64,000 nucleotides of DNA, from positions 41,430,025 to 41,494,024 of the forward strand of contig CM043789.1 in assembly GCA_023974075.1 (NCBI GenBank), in the 5' to 3' direction. Positions 49,054 to 60,377 of this stretch are shown here, one piece after another. This DNA is from Chaenocephalus aceratus (Eukaryota; Chordata; Actinopteri; Perciformes; Channichthyidae). Position 1 is the stretch's first letter. The number at the start of each line of letters is the position of its first letter. The position numbers were made by a program, and so were the translations under genes. The notes beneath the pieces are model-generated. The model was not told the origin of the DNA and made no database searches. It saw only the letters and a program-made list of their open reading frames with translations.

Positions 49054-50295
49054 TCCATCTTCTCCCGCTTATCCGTGGTCGGGTCTTGGGGGTAGCTGTT
49101 CCAGCAGAGAGCCCCAAACGTTCCTTTCCCTGGCGACATCAACCAGCTCTGACTGGGGGATCCCAAGGCGCTCCCAGGCCAGCGAAGAGATATAATCCCT
49201 CCGCCTGGTCCTAGGTCTACCCCTTGGTCTCTTCCCAGCTGGACGTGCCTGGAACACCTCCCTAGGGAGGCGTCCAGGTGGCATCCTAACTAGGTGCCCG
49301 AACCACCTCAACTGGCTCCTTTCGACGCGAAGGAGGAGCGGCTCAACTCCGAGTCCCTCCCGGATGACCGAACTTCTCACCTTATCCCTAAGGGAGACGC
49401 CAGCCACCCTGCGGAGAAAACCCATCTCGGCCGCTTGTATCCGCGATCTCGTTCTTTCGGTTATGACCCATCCTTCATGACCATAGGTGAGGGTAGGAAC
49501 GAAAATGGCCCGGTAGACAGAGAGCTTTGCCTTCTGGCTCAGCTCCCTTTTCGTCACAACGGTGCGGTAAAGCGACTGCAGTACCGCTCCCGCTGCTCCG
49601 ATTCTCCGGCCCATCTCACACTCCATTGTTCCCTCACTCGAGAACAAGACCCCGAGATACTTGAACTCCTTCACTTGGGGTAAGGACTCATTCACTACTT
49701 GGAGTGGACAGTCCATCGGTTTCCTGTTGAGAACCATGGCCTCAGATTTGGAGGTGCTGATCCTCATCCCAGCCGCTTCACACTCGGTTGCGAACCGATC
49801 CAGTGAGTGCTGAAGGTCGCAGACCGATGAAGCCATTAGAACCACATCATCTGCAAAAAGCAGTGGTGCAATCCTTAGTCCACCGAACTGCCGACCCCCT
49901 CCCCCACGACTACGATCCATGTATATTACAAACAGGATTGGTGACAAAGCGCAGCCCTGGTGGAGGCCAACCCTCACCGGAAATGGGTCCGACTTACTGC
50001 CGAGGACCCGGACACAGCTCTCGCTTTGGGAGTACAGAGATTGGATGGCCCTGAGTAGAGACCCCCTCACCCCATACTCCCGCAGCACCTCCCACAGTAA
50101 CTCCCTGGGAACTCGGTCATATGCCTTCTCCAAGTCTACAAAACACATGTAGACCGGATAAGCGTACTCCCAGGCCCCCTCCAGGATCCTTGCGAGAGTA
50201 AAAAGCTGATCCGTCGTTCCACGACCAGAACGGAATCCGCATTGTTCCTCCTCAATCTGAGGTTCGACAATCGGCCTTGAAAGGAGGGTCAGGCC
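49054..50295 (-). mobile_element. Rex3 (RTE-clade) LINE, 5'-truncated
   Basis: A 1242-bp insertion in the L2 element, flanked by an 11-bp repeat TAAACCATTCA (49043-49053 and 50296-50306). The minus-strand 3' end reads GATAAGCGGGAGAAGATGGA, the GATG-type tail of Rex3. The insertion carries most of the RT domain but not the endonuclease. Confidence 0.92.
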
Positions 50296-50532
50296 TAAAC
50301 CATTCAGTGCTTTATAAACCAGCAGTATTTTGAAATCTATTCTTTGACACACAGGAAGCCAGTGTAAAGACTTCAGAACAGGAGTGATGTGATCCACTTT
50401 CTTAGTGTTAGTGAGGACTCGAGCAGCGGCGTTCTGAATCAGCTGCAGCTTTCTAATAGATTTTAGTTTTAGTGAGACCTGTGAAGACACCATTGCAGTA
50501 GTCGAGTCTACTGAAGATAAAAGCATGGACAA
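49069..50532 (-). pseudogene. Chimeric L2-Rex3 reverse transcriptase ORF (487 aa)
   Basis: The first about 80 residues are L2 sequence (IRKLQLIQNAAARVLT, HWLPVCQRIDFKILLVYKAL). From about residue 80 the frame runs without a stop into Rex3: EEEQCGFRSGRGTTDQLF, CFVDLEKAYDRVPR (motif A with the catalytic D), QGCALSPILF (motif B) and LLFADDVVLMASS (motif C, FADD). It finishes with Rex3's C-terminus (RWFGHLVRMPPGRLP, PRGRPRTRRRDYI, ending PPRPDHG and stop). The Rex3 part is open over about 400 residues, so it decayed little after insertion. Lacking an endonuclease and its own 5' end, it should not be mobile. Confidence 0.9.
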
Positions 50533-51004
50533 GTTTTTCCAAATCCTGCTGTGACATTAGTCTTTTAATCCTAGATATGTTCTTTAGGTGATAGTAGGCT
50601 GATTTAGTAACTGTTTTAATGTGACTGTTGAAACTCAGGTCAGAGTCCATGACTACACCTAGATGTCTGGCTTTATCTGTTGGTTTGAACATTGCAGACT
50701 GAAGCTCAGCGCTAACTTTTATACGTTCTGACTTGTCTCCAAAGACCATTACCTCAGTTTTATCTTTGTTTAATTGGAGAACGTTCTGACACATCCAGTC
50801 ATTGATTTGTTCAATGCACTTACTCAGTGTTTGAATTGGAGCATAGTCTCCTGGTGAAATTGTTATGTAAATGTGTGTGTCATCCGCATAGCTATGGTAA
50901 CTTATTTTGTTATTTTTCATTATCTGAGCCAGTGGTAGCATGTAGATGTTAAAGAGAAGAGGCCCCACAATGGAGCCTTGAGGAACCCCACATGTCATCC
51001 GCAT
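50453..51004 (-). pseudogene. L2 reverse transcriptase fragment
   Basis: A 183-aa frame containing RT motif B (GVPQGSIVGPLLFNIY) and motif C (YHSYADDTHIYI), then LNKDKTEVMVFG and HLGVVMDSDLSF, ending at a frameshift after YCNGVFTGL. The N-terminal endonuclease and RT motif A are absent because of truncation at about 51 kb. The first residues (MRM) come from a duplicated 33-bp segment, not from LINE sequence in its normal order. Confidence 0.9.
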
Positions 51005-51039
51005 AGCTATGGTAACTTATTTTGTGTTTTTTTTAGTAC

Positions 51040-51678
51040 TGTATCTAAATATAATTTAAACCTAAAGAATGAGGTCCAGGTGAAGCAAACACTTCAGCTC
51101 ATTTTGTTGTGAGTTATATTTCTTCACACAAGAAATAATCTGCCAGTGGGCTAATTAGACAATTCTCCTTCTCGTGACGCTCTCATGGTGGGAACATGGA
51201 TGTTTGTGCTCCGAGCTCCTCTTTGCAATTACTAATTCCACAGTTTTCCACTCTACCGAGCTTTAAGATGCTTCTGCCCAACATGTCAGAAGAAAAGTTT
51301 CATGCACTCCACATATAGGGAGCTGCATGCGCGGCCACACCACCCGATGTGCCTATACGTCTGACATGTTAATGCTCCATCACACTGTCTGCGGCTGAAA
51401 GGTGGGAGGGGAATTGGGAAAACTCAGACAGAAGGTGAGATAAGATCCAGAAGCTGCTTGTCTACGTTGACTGCAAGCTTTTTCCCTCTGTCTATTGTTT
51501 GAGTGGCAATATACTCAATTTGGTCCACTTTACTCATGTTTCACACCGACGTGCACACAGACGCCACTCCCACCCACGCGCAGACGCCGGCACACACACA
51601 TACAGATGAGGCCGAGTCTCTTCCCCCTGCCTGCTCCTGGAGCCCTTGGCGCTGCTTGTTTACCCTTCACTGTGACAG

Positions 51679-51680
<2 letters not shown>
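51040..51680. other. Intergenic, nothing recognised
   Basis: No supported gene. Confidence 0.5.
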
Positions 51681-51723
<43 letters not shown>

Positions 51724-51871
51724 GATCTGAGGAAGGAGATATTGCGTGTCAAGTGCTCTCCAGGGCTAAGCTATCATTTCTGAGTGTTATCACACCATCC
51801 TACTTCCCGGGGGCTGGCTGTCTTGCTCTCTCTCTCTGCCGGACACACACACACACACACACACACGCACG

Positions 51872-51943
<72 letters not shown>
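51681..51943. repeat. (TG)n followed by (CA)n, inverted microsatellite pair
   Basis: TG tract 51681-51722 and CA tract 51842-51943, about 120 bp apart, so the two can pair. Confidence 0.93.
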
Positions 51944-51946
<3 letters not shown>

Positions 51947-52271
51947 GAGGACTTCCAGACAGTGTTAGGTCAGTGAGGCGTGCAGTCGGAGAGGAGAGAA
52001 GAGACTGGAGTAACTTGACCAGTCGGAGAGCACACACAAACACACACACACACACACACTTTTCAGACTGGAGAATCAGTCGTGCACTGGTCCCATTCAG
52101 ACACGCAGCCCTGCGTGACCTCTGACCTGCAGCCCCGCACAGAGTACAAGTTCAACAGTCAGACGACTGAAGTCCAAGGACCACTAATGTATAGTATTCT
52201 CTGCATGGATATAAATAGTTCCACTACAACTCCCACTACAGCCAGAGTCAAGTTTTGAAGTCACTTAATGT

Positions 52272-52450
52272 AACTTTAAAGGGGCCTTATTTAGCTTTTT
52301 GGGGTTTCCCTTTCCTGTAGTGTGTTATAGAGGTTTCTTTTAGTGCATGTAAATAGCCTGCTGTCTCCCCCCCCACCTACCCCCCCCCTGAAACGCCTCC
52401 ATTGGACTCCTTTTCGGATTCTATTCACCTTTTTCATACCTGATGAGTTT
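52272..52450. mobile_element. Partial copy of the 26494-26907 element
   Basis: Shares the left end AAAGGGGCCTTATTTAGC, TTTCCTGTAGTGTGTTATA and GAAACGCCTCCATTGGACTC. The right half is missing. Confidence 0.6.
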
Positions 52451-53116
52451 GCATCCCAGTCTCTTTTTTTTTTAATGTAGAAGGTGAACACCTGATTCAT
52501 TAAAGACAACTTATTTGTTTGCTTTTAATTCATGTATTCAAGTAATCAGCATTTGTAAAGCATTGTACAACGTGGCTGGATCGTGTGTGAAAGGTTTTCG
52601 ATGAAGAAATAAAGAGTGAATGGCCCTTTGGAGGCTTAAGGCCTTACCATCTGTCAGCGTACATCGCCGGTGATTGCATGGTCGTTGTGTCTCTCTAACA
52701 GCGAGCATGACGCCCCTGCCGGCAGATGAAGGCGAGAGAAAACATGACTGATTATCGTTATCGGCACAGCAGTCCACCTATTGTTCTGCGGTAAGAAGGC
52801 CTAATCCTGCTCTTAGCGGCGCGGAGGAGAGATGGAGTCTTTTGTGTTTTTCTATCCTGCCGGTTTTCCGGGCTTGATGAGTTTGCCCTTCCCATGTCTG
52901 CTACTTTCACTTCCACTCGCAGTGACTCATCGCCGGTGGCTTTGAGTGTGCAAACATTGACGCGTGGAGGCAGACACTCGTTCGAAGTCAAACGTCAGAT
53001 ACATTCACGTTGAATCCTTTCAGAAAGATACTGTAGCTCACCGCAGAAAACACCTTCTGCTCGGCCTCGGCCTGCCGCTGAGAAGCACAGATGCCACTGT
53101 TTGTCCAACGCTTGTG

Positions 53117-53117
<1 letters not shown>
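52451..53117. other. Intergenic, repeat-poor
   Basis: Unique-looking and GC-moderate, with no gene recognised. A candidate conserved non-coding region by appearance only. Confidence 0.4.

Positions 53118-53200
<83 letters not shown>
53118..53200. repeat. (TG)n microsatellite
   Basis: TG repeats with one GGG interruption. Confidence 0.95.
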
Positions 53201-53203
<3 letters not shown>

Positions 53204-53991
53204 AATAGCTCAGGAGTGCGGCAGATGCCTGTGTTTGAGATGTCCTTGAAAGATGTCTCTGACCGCCAATTAGCGCTGCCTTAGTTTCCCGATGCAAGGC
53301 CCCACCAATTAGTATCAATCCAATAAGTGTTCCGACCCGCCATGAACCGCTACGAGCCGCCACCACACCTCTGCTCCGACCCTTTAGGCGTCACCAACCC
53401 GGGTCACTGATAAATGGCCGTCACCAGGCATTTAATTATACTGCAATGCAATGGCTGCCAGTCTAATTTGTAAAATAAAGACAAGTGGGTGAGGTTTGAT
53501 TTGTTGCTCGTTGGGGGAGCTGGGACAGGTTGGTCCCTATCCATTGATTTGTTTAAAGGATTAAGAGAAAAATAATGCTGCGTCTTAGAGATGTAAAAGA
53601 CCGTAGCTTCTTATAAAGGGGTGGAGTCAGAATTCTCAAATCTCCTGAAATGTGATATATAGTTTTTGTGCATTTTAATGGTATTCAAGGACTAACATCC
53701 CATTGCTCCCACACCAGGGAGTTTATCTCCAGCACCAACACGGTCCCCTTTAAGATCTCAAATGTTTAATGCTCCCTTAAAAACAGAGTGTTTTTAATTA
53801 TTCCTTGCTTTGTTTTGAAGTAAAAACTATTGTCAACTCTCGCCCGGCTCTCATTGCTCAGCTGTTGTGCTGATAGTGAGTGTGTTGGTACACAGAGAGC
53901 TCCTCTGTGCAGCCCCACTGTGTATATTTCATTCATGAACATTACACTCCTTTCTCCACTTGTAGTGAGCATGCTCTAGTCACGGAATGAT

Positions 53992-53994
<3 letters not shown>
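53201..53994. other. Intergenic, nothing recognised
   Basis: No supported gene. Confidence 0.5.
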
Positions 53995-54046
<52 letters not shown>

Positions 54047-54121
54047 TTATAATTGATGAATAGATAAAAGGTTGCAGAAGCGGAAGAGAAAGTAGTAGTA
54101 AGAGGTGTGTAGCAGACCCGC

Positions 54122-54190
<69 letters not shown>
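53995..54190. repeat. (CA)n and (TG)n inverted pair
   Basis: CA tract 53995-54045 and TG tract 54126-54190, separated by 80 bp. They form an inverted repeat of about 50 bp per arm. Confidence 0.95.
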
Positions 54191-54193
<3 letters not shown>

Positions 54194-54377
54194 AAATCCT
54201 TCATTAACCCTGCGTCACCCCTGAGGCAGGCTTCTATGTCAGATTGTCGTGTCTTAGGCGCAGACAAACACACACACACAAACACACTTCTGGGCCATTG
54301 GTTGCGTGCAACACTGTTTAGCCCACATCAACCCAGATCAGACTGCCTTGCATGTCGTGGTTTACGGTTGAAACGAC

Positions 54378-54428
54378 ACACACACACGCACGCACGCACG
54401 CACACACACACACACACACGCGCGCGTA

Positions 54429-54460
<32 letters not shown>

Positions 54461-54465
54461 CACAC
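54378..54465. repeat. (CA)n with CGCA/CGCG blocks
   Basis: Compound alternating purine-pyrimidine tract including CGCGCGCG-like steps, of potential Z-DNA type. Confidence 0.93.
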
Positions 54466-54853
54466 TGACACACAGCCACTCAAAATCCAAAACATGGTGA
54501 CTTTTAAACTGGAGAAAACTCAGAGCAGACTTACAGACACATGACAAATAAAAGTAAGATGAGGCAAAGTCCTCCATTCAAAATGATAGTTACGTAAAGG
54601 TACACAAGTATAATCTGCAATATATACTTACAGTACCTAAACTAACAGCTCTCTTTTTGTGCAATGGTAGGGTGGCTGACAGGTGCAACTGTTCTGCAAA
54701 GGCCCAACACATTTCCACCGCACTGCACATTCAAGACCGATGCACATATAAAAACAGAAATGTGGAAAAACACATAAAGAGACATTTTATGAAAAAGTTG
54801 ATGAAACATACACGGCGTTACTGAAAGCGCTGCATAAAGAAAGTGCTGCATAA

Positions 54854-55770
54854 AGCCCCTGTCACACTGTCCCGAAATTGACACCCGATGGACACACGAT
54901 AAAGGAAATGTTCAAATTCGGCTGTGATCGTAGCAACATCGGGCCATTCGTGAGGGAATCTCAAGCCATTGTATGACCGCCGGTGGAGTTTCTCAGGCTC
55001 CGGCAGCAACTTCGTGAGCGGCAACTTCGTAAGGCACTCGTGAGGGCATCTTGTCAAGTCGTGTCATCTTCGTGTTATCATCGGTGCATTCGCCCTCACT
55101 CTGATCGGGGCGAATGCCCGATGACACCGATGATAACAAGATGCCCTAACGATGGCCTTACGAAGGGCAACATTGAAACACGAATTCAACACGAAAATGA
55201 ACCTTCTCAAGGTCCTTCAGCTATTTGTTGGCATGCCAAAGATTTTGCCTCCGCTCACGAAGTTGCTGCTGGAGCCTGAGAAACTCCGCCGGCGGTCACA
55301 CGATGGCGTAAGATGCCCTCACGAATGGCCCGATGTTGCTACGATCACAGCCGAATTTGAACGTTTCCTTTATCGTGTGTCCATCGGGTTGTTTTATTGC
55401 ACAACAAAATCATGTAAACATATTATGTAAATAACCCAATTTGTGTTCTGTGAAACTAAAAAGGATATAATATATTATTTTGAAGGCAAGTTGACAGGAA
55501 GTTGTTGTTGCTATGGAAACAACATTACGGAGAAAACGTAATATCTTCTACATATAAAGACGGAGCAAGTAAAGAACAAAGTCTGAAGATATCAGTACAG
55601 TATCATAGTACTGTAACATAATTGTTTTTGGTACTTTCATTGCAGTTGTATGTCTTAAATGTAATGTAAATGTTGCCTTCGTGTGGTTCGGGGCCATCTT
55701 CGTGCGAAATTCACAATTCCATATTTGTGTGTCCATCGGGTGTCAACTTCGGGACAGTGTGACAGGGGCT
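54854..55770. mobile_element. PIF/Harbinger-like foldback element
   Basis: A 917-bp element. The ends are AGCCCCTGTCACACTGTC and its exact inverted copy, with TAA duplications at 54851-54853 and 55771-55773. Long internal arms (about 54887-55018 and 55251-55391) are inverted copies of each other at about 90-95% identity. A central GATCGGGGCGAATGC block also pairs with its flank. About 335 bp (55392-55728) with similarity to 41510-41720 lies between two GTGTGTCCATCGGGT copies. No transposase. Confidence 0.85.
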
Positions 55771-55773
55771 TAA

Positions 55774-56403
55774 TGGAGTGCTGCAAGAAGCTCAAAACAC
55801 AACGGAAACCAGGGGACACTGAAAAAAAGACACACAGCTGTGACGGAGCGCTGGTTGACGTTTGGGTCAGTCTTGCGCAGTGAGTCTGTTTCATAATTGT
55901 AAGTGTGTTTTCAGTATATTTGAAATGTTAGCTAGTTAGTTTAAAGCAGGTCTGCATACATTTGGAAGGACTCATGCGATCGCATTGTTAACATTAGCCG
56001 ATACAATTAATATTTGAGATTAGTTTCCAGCGAGAGGGATGCTTCTTCATTAGCATGTGTTTTGGTATGTGTCTTTTTTCATTTGCATTTCATCTGTTCG
56101 CACCTGTCGGCCGTTTCCCATTACACTCATTTGACCCATGGTTACACACATTTGCAGCAGCATAAAAAAACAATGGATTGCAAAACGAAAAGATTAGAAA
56201 TTCTAAAATATAAACATCTCAAAATATAAATAAACCGGCGTTGGAGAGTAGGACATATACCATCGACTGTAATTATTCATTAGTGCAGCTTTAATTATGT
56301 TTGTGAATACCTGCTTGACCTCAGCCAAAACCGCATAGGAGCGTCGCACACCGTGAACACAAGCCAAGACCTGTGGTTAAACTGGGACATCCACACACAA
56401 CGC

Positions 56404-56438
<35 letters not shown>

Positions 56439-57312
56439 GCTTTAATTACTTTTGTGAATACCTGCGTGACCTCGGCCAAAACGGTATAAATGCAGAGAAT
56501 AGAGAAACAAGGTGTGCGCTGTTTCATTGCTGAACTCATGGGGCGGGTCTTCAGAAACACACGCCGGGTGAACTCCGGTGTTCAGCCGTGTTATTCGAGG
56601 GAGGCAGGAATCCTGCTGATGCCGGTCATTTTTATTTTGGGAGTGATTAGTCTCCCTATTTGCATATTGGAAGCGCCTGATCTCCATGGCACTCGTTCAT
56701 TCATCCATATGCAGTACATCTGGAGAGGAATAATTTCTCTCCTCTAGCTTCAGGCTGTAGAAAAAACACAACACCTCAAGAATGGTGTGGCGCTGGTGTT
56801 TTATGTTCAAATGATATGCATGAAGACTTTTTATTCTTGATTTAAATTTTAAATTAACTCGAGGATATGAAAGGGACGGGTCAGCCAGGTCTGTGAAGTC
56901 TTTAATGTGTTTCTCATTGTTCTCCAGGGGTTCAGTGGGGAGGAAAGGGTGGAAAAACACACATGATGAAACGGGTCATGTGACCAGCTGCAGTTCATTG
57001 CATGAGACAATATGAGTTTAGAGACAGTGTGTAAAACCTGGGCTCCTCAAGCTGGCTATTACAATATTTTAACTTTTTACCAAATACTTGTTTTTGTCAT
57101 TGTTCTATTATAACTCCTTTTCTAATAAGTATGCATTCATCCAACTTTCATGGAGGTCCCCAATTGATACGATGTCTATCATTTTGGATATTTAACAGCA
57201 GTGTGTTTTAAAAACAAAAAAAGTAATACAGCAGATATACAGATATGCATCTTTCACTGTCAGTATGTATATATTTTACTTTTTTAGTGCTGTTTTACAT
57301 TAAGATGTTTCA
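55774..57312. other. Intergenic with a (CA)n tract and local duplication
   Basis: No gene. It has a CA tract (56402-56440) and a duplicated block of about 50 bp (56290-56340 and 56441-56490). Confidence 0.55.
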
Positions 57313-58200
57313 ATCAATCAATCAATGTTTATTTATATAGCCCAATATCACAAAGGTTACATTTGTCTCAGTGGACTTCACAGTGTGTACAGAATATCAG
57401 TATGACAATACGACACCCTCTGTCCTTAGACCCTCTGTCCTTAGACCCTCTGTCCTTAGACCCTCTGTCCTTTGACCCTCTGTCCTTAGACCCTCTGTCC
57501 TTTGACCCTCTGTCCTTAGACCCTCTGTCCTTAGACCCTCTGTCCTTTGACCCTCTGTCCTTAGACCCTCTGTCCTTTGACCCTCTGTCCTTAGACCCTC
57601 TGTCCTTAGACCCTCTGTCCTCAGACCTCACATCGTACAAGGAAACACTTCCAGAGAAAACCCACAGTTTAAGGGGAACATGGGAGAAACCTCAGGGAGA
57701 GCAGCAGAGGAGGGATCCCTCTCCCAGGACGGACAGACGTGCAATAGATGCCGTGTGTAAATTGAAGAGATAATACATTTGCAACATAGGTAGTCCAGAT
57801 GTTTGGAAATGCATGTGTGTATAATAGGAAGATGAATCCACGAGGATATCCATCCAGGACCAATGATCCAGGACCACAGCCACGACTCAAGATCCAGGAC
57901 ACAGGACCGCAGGATCATCCATGACTCCGGATCCCAGCGTATATAGACACCAAAAAGAAAGACATGTGGGGAAGCTGGGTTAATCGGAACATGATAGTAC
58001 ACAGGTACAGACAGAGAGAAGGAAGAAGTAAGATGTCCCCCGACAAACTAAGCCTATATCAGCAAAACTAGGGGCTGAATCTAATCAGCCCTAACTATAA
58101 GCTTTATCAAAAAGGAAGGTCTTAAGCACACTCTTAAAAACGGGTGTCTGCCGCCCGAACACAAACTGGAAGCTGATTCCACAAATGTGGAGCTTGATGA
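57313..58200 (-). mobile_element. LINE 3' region with 15-bp minisatellite (copy V3, 14 units)
   Basis: On the + strand: an (ATCA)n tail, TGTTTATTTATATAGCCC, a leader ending TATGACAATACGACA, then 14 units of CCCTCTGTCCTTAGA type (57416-57625). After these come CATCGTACAAGGAAACACTT and the GGATCCCTCTCCCAGGACGG block. On the minus strand the far end (about 58200-58100) encodes a degraded LINE ORF2 C-terminus (VFKSVLKTFLFDKAYS). This ties the minisatellite to the 3' region of a non-LTR retrotransposon. Confidence 0.82.
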
Positions 58201-58319
58201 GATGTTTATATTTGACCTTTTCCTATTTTCACATTACGTACAATGCATTTTCTACAAGCTGCTGTGACAACATAAAATACCAAATTGGGATCAATAAAGT
58301 AAATCTTATCGTATCTTAA

Positions 58320-58950
58320 CCCTCCTGTTGTCTTCGTTCCCGCCCTTACTTTGGTGTTCGTGGTCAAATTTGACCGGTCCTGTTTTAACTGCTATTGCAT
58401 TAACACAAAAACCATTAATCATCACCAACTTTCATTGAACACCCTTTCAAACTGTAAATATTGTATCAGACTACTGGTATACATGAAACACTGCAGTAAA
58501 TATACAAAGAACAGACACTGAACATGTAGTGCGTGTGCCAGGTGTGATCCATGTGGGGGAGGGGCACATAAGAGCGGGACATGTATCAAATGGTTCTGTG
58601 TATGTGTTTGTATGTATGTGTGTGTGTGTTTGTGAGTTCCAGGTGTGATTCACATGGGGGGTTGGGCACATAAGGGGGGGACACATCTAGTGTGTGTGTG
58701 TGTGTGTGTGTGTGTGGACTAGCATTACTATACTTGTGGGGACCTAAATATGTTTACATAGTCACGTGTGGGGACTCACCTCCCTTATGGGGACAAATTG
58801 GGGGATCATTCATTTTAATTTTAGGGTGAATACTTGGTTAGGGTTAGGGTTAGGGTAAGGCATGTGTTGGTTATGGTTAAGGTTAGGATTAGTCTCCAGG
58901 AAATGCATGTAAGTCAATGTAATGTCCCCTGAAGTGATGTATACATGGTA

Positions 58951-59020
<70 letters not shown>

Positions 59021-59269
59021 ATCTGATCCGGATGGTTACTAATTCCTTTTCTTCATGGCGGTCATATCACCGGGAACACCATGGGTGTCACAAAGTTGAC
59101 TAAATCATCCAACATGCAATGAAAGAGGTGATCAGCAATTGTATATGTTCAAATGTCTCCTGTGAAGGATATCATGAAGCCTGAATGCAATCGAATGTAA
59201 AACAGTTAAAAAGTTATGACTGATGAAAGTAGTAGATCGATCGGATTTGACCCGAAGACAACAGGAGGG
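58320..59269. mobile_element. PiggyBac-like non-autonomous element carrying a composite repeat
   Basis: A 950-bp element. The ends are CCCTCCTGTTGTCTTCG and its exact inverted copy, with TTAA on both sides (58316-58319 and 59270-59273). Sub-terminal GTCAAATTTGACCGG and GGATTTGACCC blocks are present. Two GGTGTGATYCAYRTGGGG-containing units (58545-58680) form a short tandem duplication. Composite repeat copy D lies inside (58690-59018). No transposase. Confidence 0.9.
58690..59018 (+). repeat. Composite TG/telomere-like repeat, copy D
   Basis: (TG)n, then GACTAGCATTACTATACTTG, CACGTGTGGGGACTCACCTC and the left hairpin arm. The right arm is lost (ACAAATTGGGGGATCATTC). Next come TTAGGGTGAATACTTGGTTA, three GGGTTA-type units, GTTGGTTATGGTTAAGGTTA, GTATACATGGTATG and (TG)n. 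Confidence 0.88.
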
Positions 59270-59332
59270 TTAACGGATTAAGTAAACCATAAAATGAAGA
59301 ACTGTCTCTCATAAATCAACAATCCCCGGACC

Positions 59333-59610
59333 TGGGGGGACAGAGCCTTCTCCGTCGCTGCCCCCTCCCTCTGGAACTCACTCCCACAACCCATCAGAGA
59401 CGGCACCGACCTCACCACCTTCAAAGCACTCACCTCTTCAATCTGGCTTTTAATGTGTGATTGTTTTTGTATTGCTATTGATTTAACTTTAACTAATATG
59501 TATTTGTTGTTCTTTTCTTTTCTTTTCTCTTCACTATATCTGTCAAGCGTCTTTGAGCACCTGTAAAAGCGCTAACAAATTAAATCTATTATTATTATTA
59601 TTATTTATCA
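59333..59610 (+). mobile_element. L2-type LINE 3' end with (ATT)n tail
   Basis: The + strand encodes AFSVAAPSLWNSLPQPIRD, then TTFKAL, the C-terminal end of an L2-type ORF2. It is followed by a 3'UTR ending CTGTAAAAGCGCTAACAAAT and (ATT)n. Only the 3' end is present. Confidence 0.82.
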
Positions 59611-60215
59611 TAAATGACCTGAGGAGATATTATCATTTACCCTAATGGTGAAGCACTATCTTGACCTTGTTTGCCATTTAATGAACACCTACCCAGTCGC
59701 ATTCTACTTAAGGAAGAACACATTGTTGCTCAAAGAACGTTTTATTTATTTCACGAAGAAGATTCAGATCATCTGGACGTACTCTATATCAGGATTAACT
59801 GTTGACTTTGTCTCAGAATTTAAAATACTAATCAAGAATTCAATTTTTTTTTACATGTATTCTTTCTCCATGAATGTCCTGGTTTTCCCTCTAAAGTTAC
59901 GTATATGAGATAAACATTTTCTTACAGAACTATCAAAGACAAATCTCTTCTTACGTTTTTTATTATCATAAACATGTGTCGAAGAGCACGAAAGAACTTG
60001 AGAAAACATAGGTCTTGTTAAACCACCAGCTCTTAGTTGAATACGAGAGTAAATCAATGTGAGTGTGAACAGAAACAACTTCATTATATTGATCCAAAAC
60101 TAACCGAAAATAAATCATATTTGTAGGAAAGTTATAACACTTCACACAAGAACAACAATTTAAACAGAAGAGGCAAGTGTCTGCAATCTCCCTTTAAATC
60201 TATACAGGTTTATTG

Positions 60216-60216
<1 letters not shown>
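59611..60216. other. Intergenic, AT-rich
   Basis: No gene recognised. An 87-aa open frame (59645-59908) has no known domain. Confidence 0.5.
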
Positions 60217-60289
<73 letters not shown>

Positions 60290-60377
60290 GCCGTGTACTT
60301 GCCGTGTTCCCTACCCTTGCTCTCTACTCCTGCAGCAAACACAAACCGAGCCAAGTTCTGTGGTTAAACTGGGACAT

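Larger units (their letters stand above)
48614..51031 (-). mobile_element. L2-clade LINE, 5'-truncated, interrupted by Rex3
   Basis: The 3' end at 48614 carries AGGCAAGGCAAGTTTATTTA and a TTCAAAGTGCTTTACA block. The 5' truncation is at about 51031. A 7-bp repeat, TTTAGTA, flanks it (48607-48613 and 51032-51038). The minus strand encodes the back half of an L2-type reverse transcriptase: TCGVPQGSIVGPLLF, then YADDT, and the C-terminal block ending WNKLPETC...FKSRLKTFLF. A one-base frameshift separates the two RT segments near 50460. The element is dead. Confidence 0.9.

Noticed and set aside
54983..55430. Overlapping 98- and 92-aa frames
   Set aside because: They lie in the arms of the foldback element. 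Their similarity to each other is due to the inverted repeat.
57416..57625. CRISPR array with 15-bp repeats
   Set aside because: Units are directly adjacent without spacers and occur at the same position of a LINE family. It is a minisatellite.
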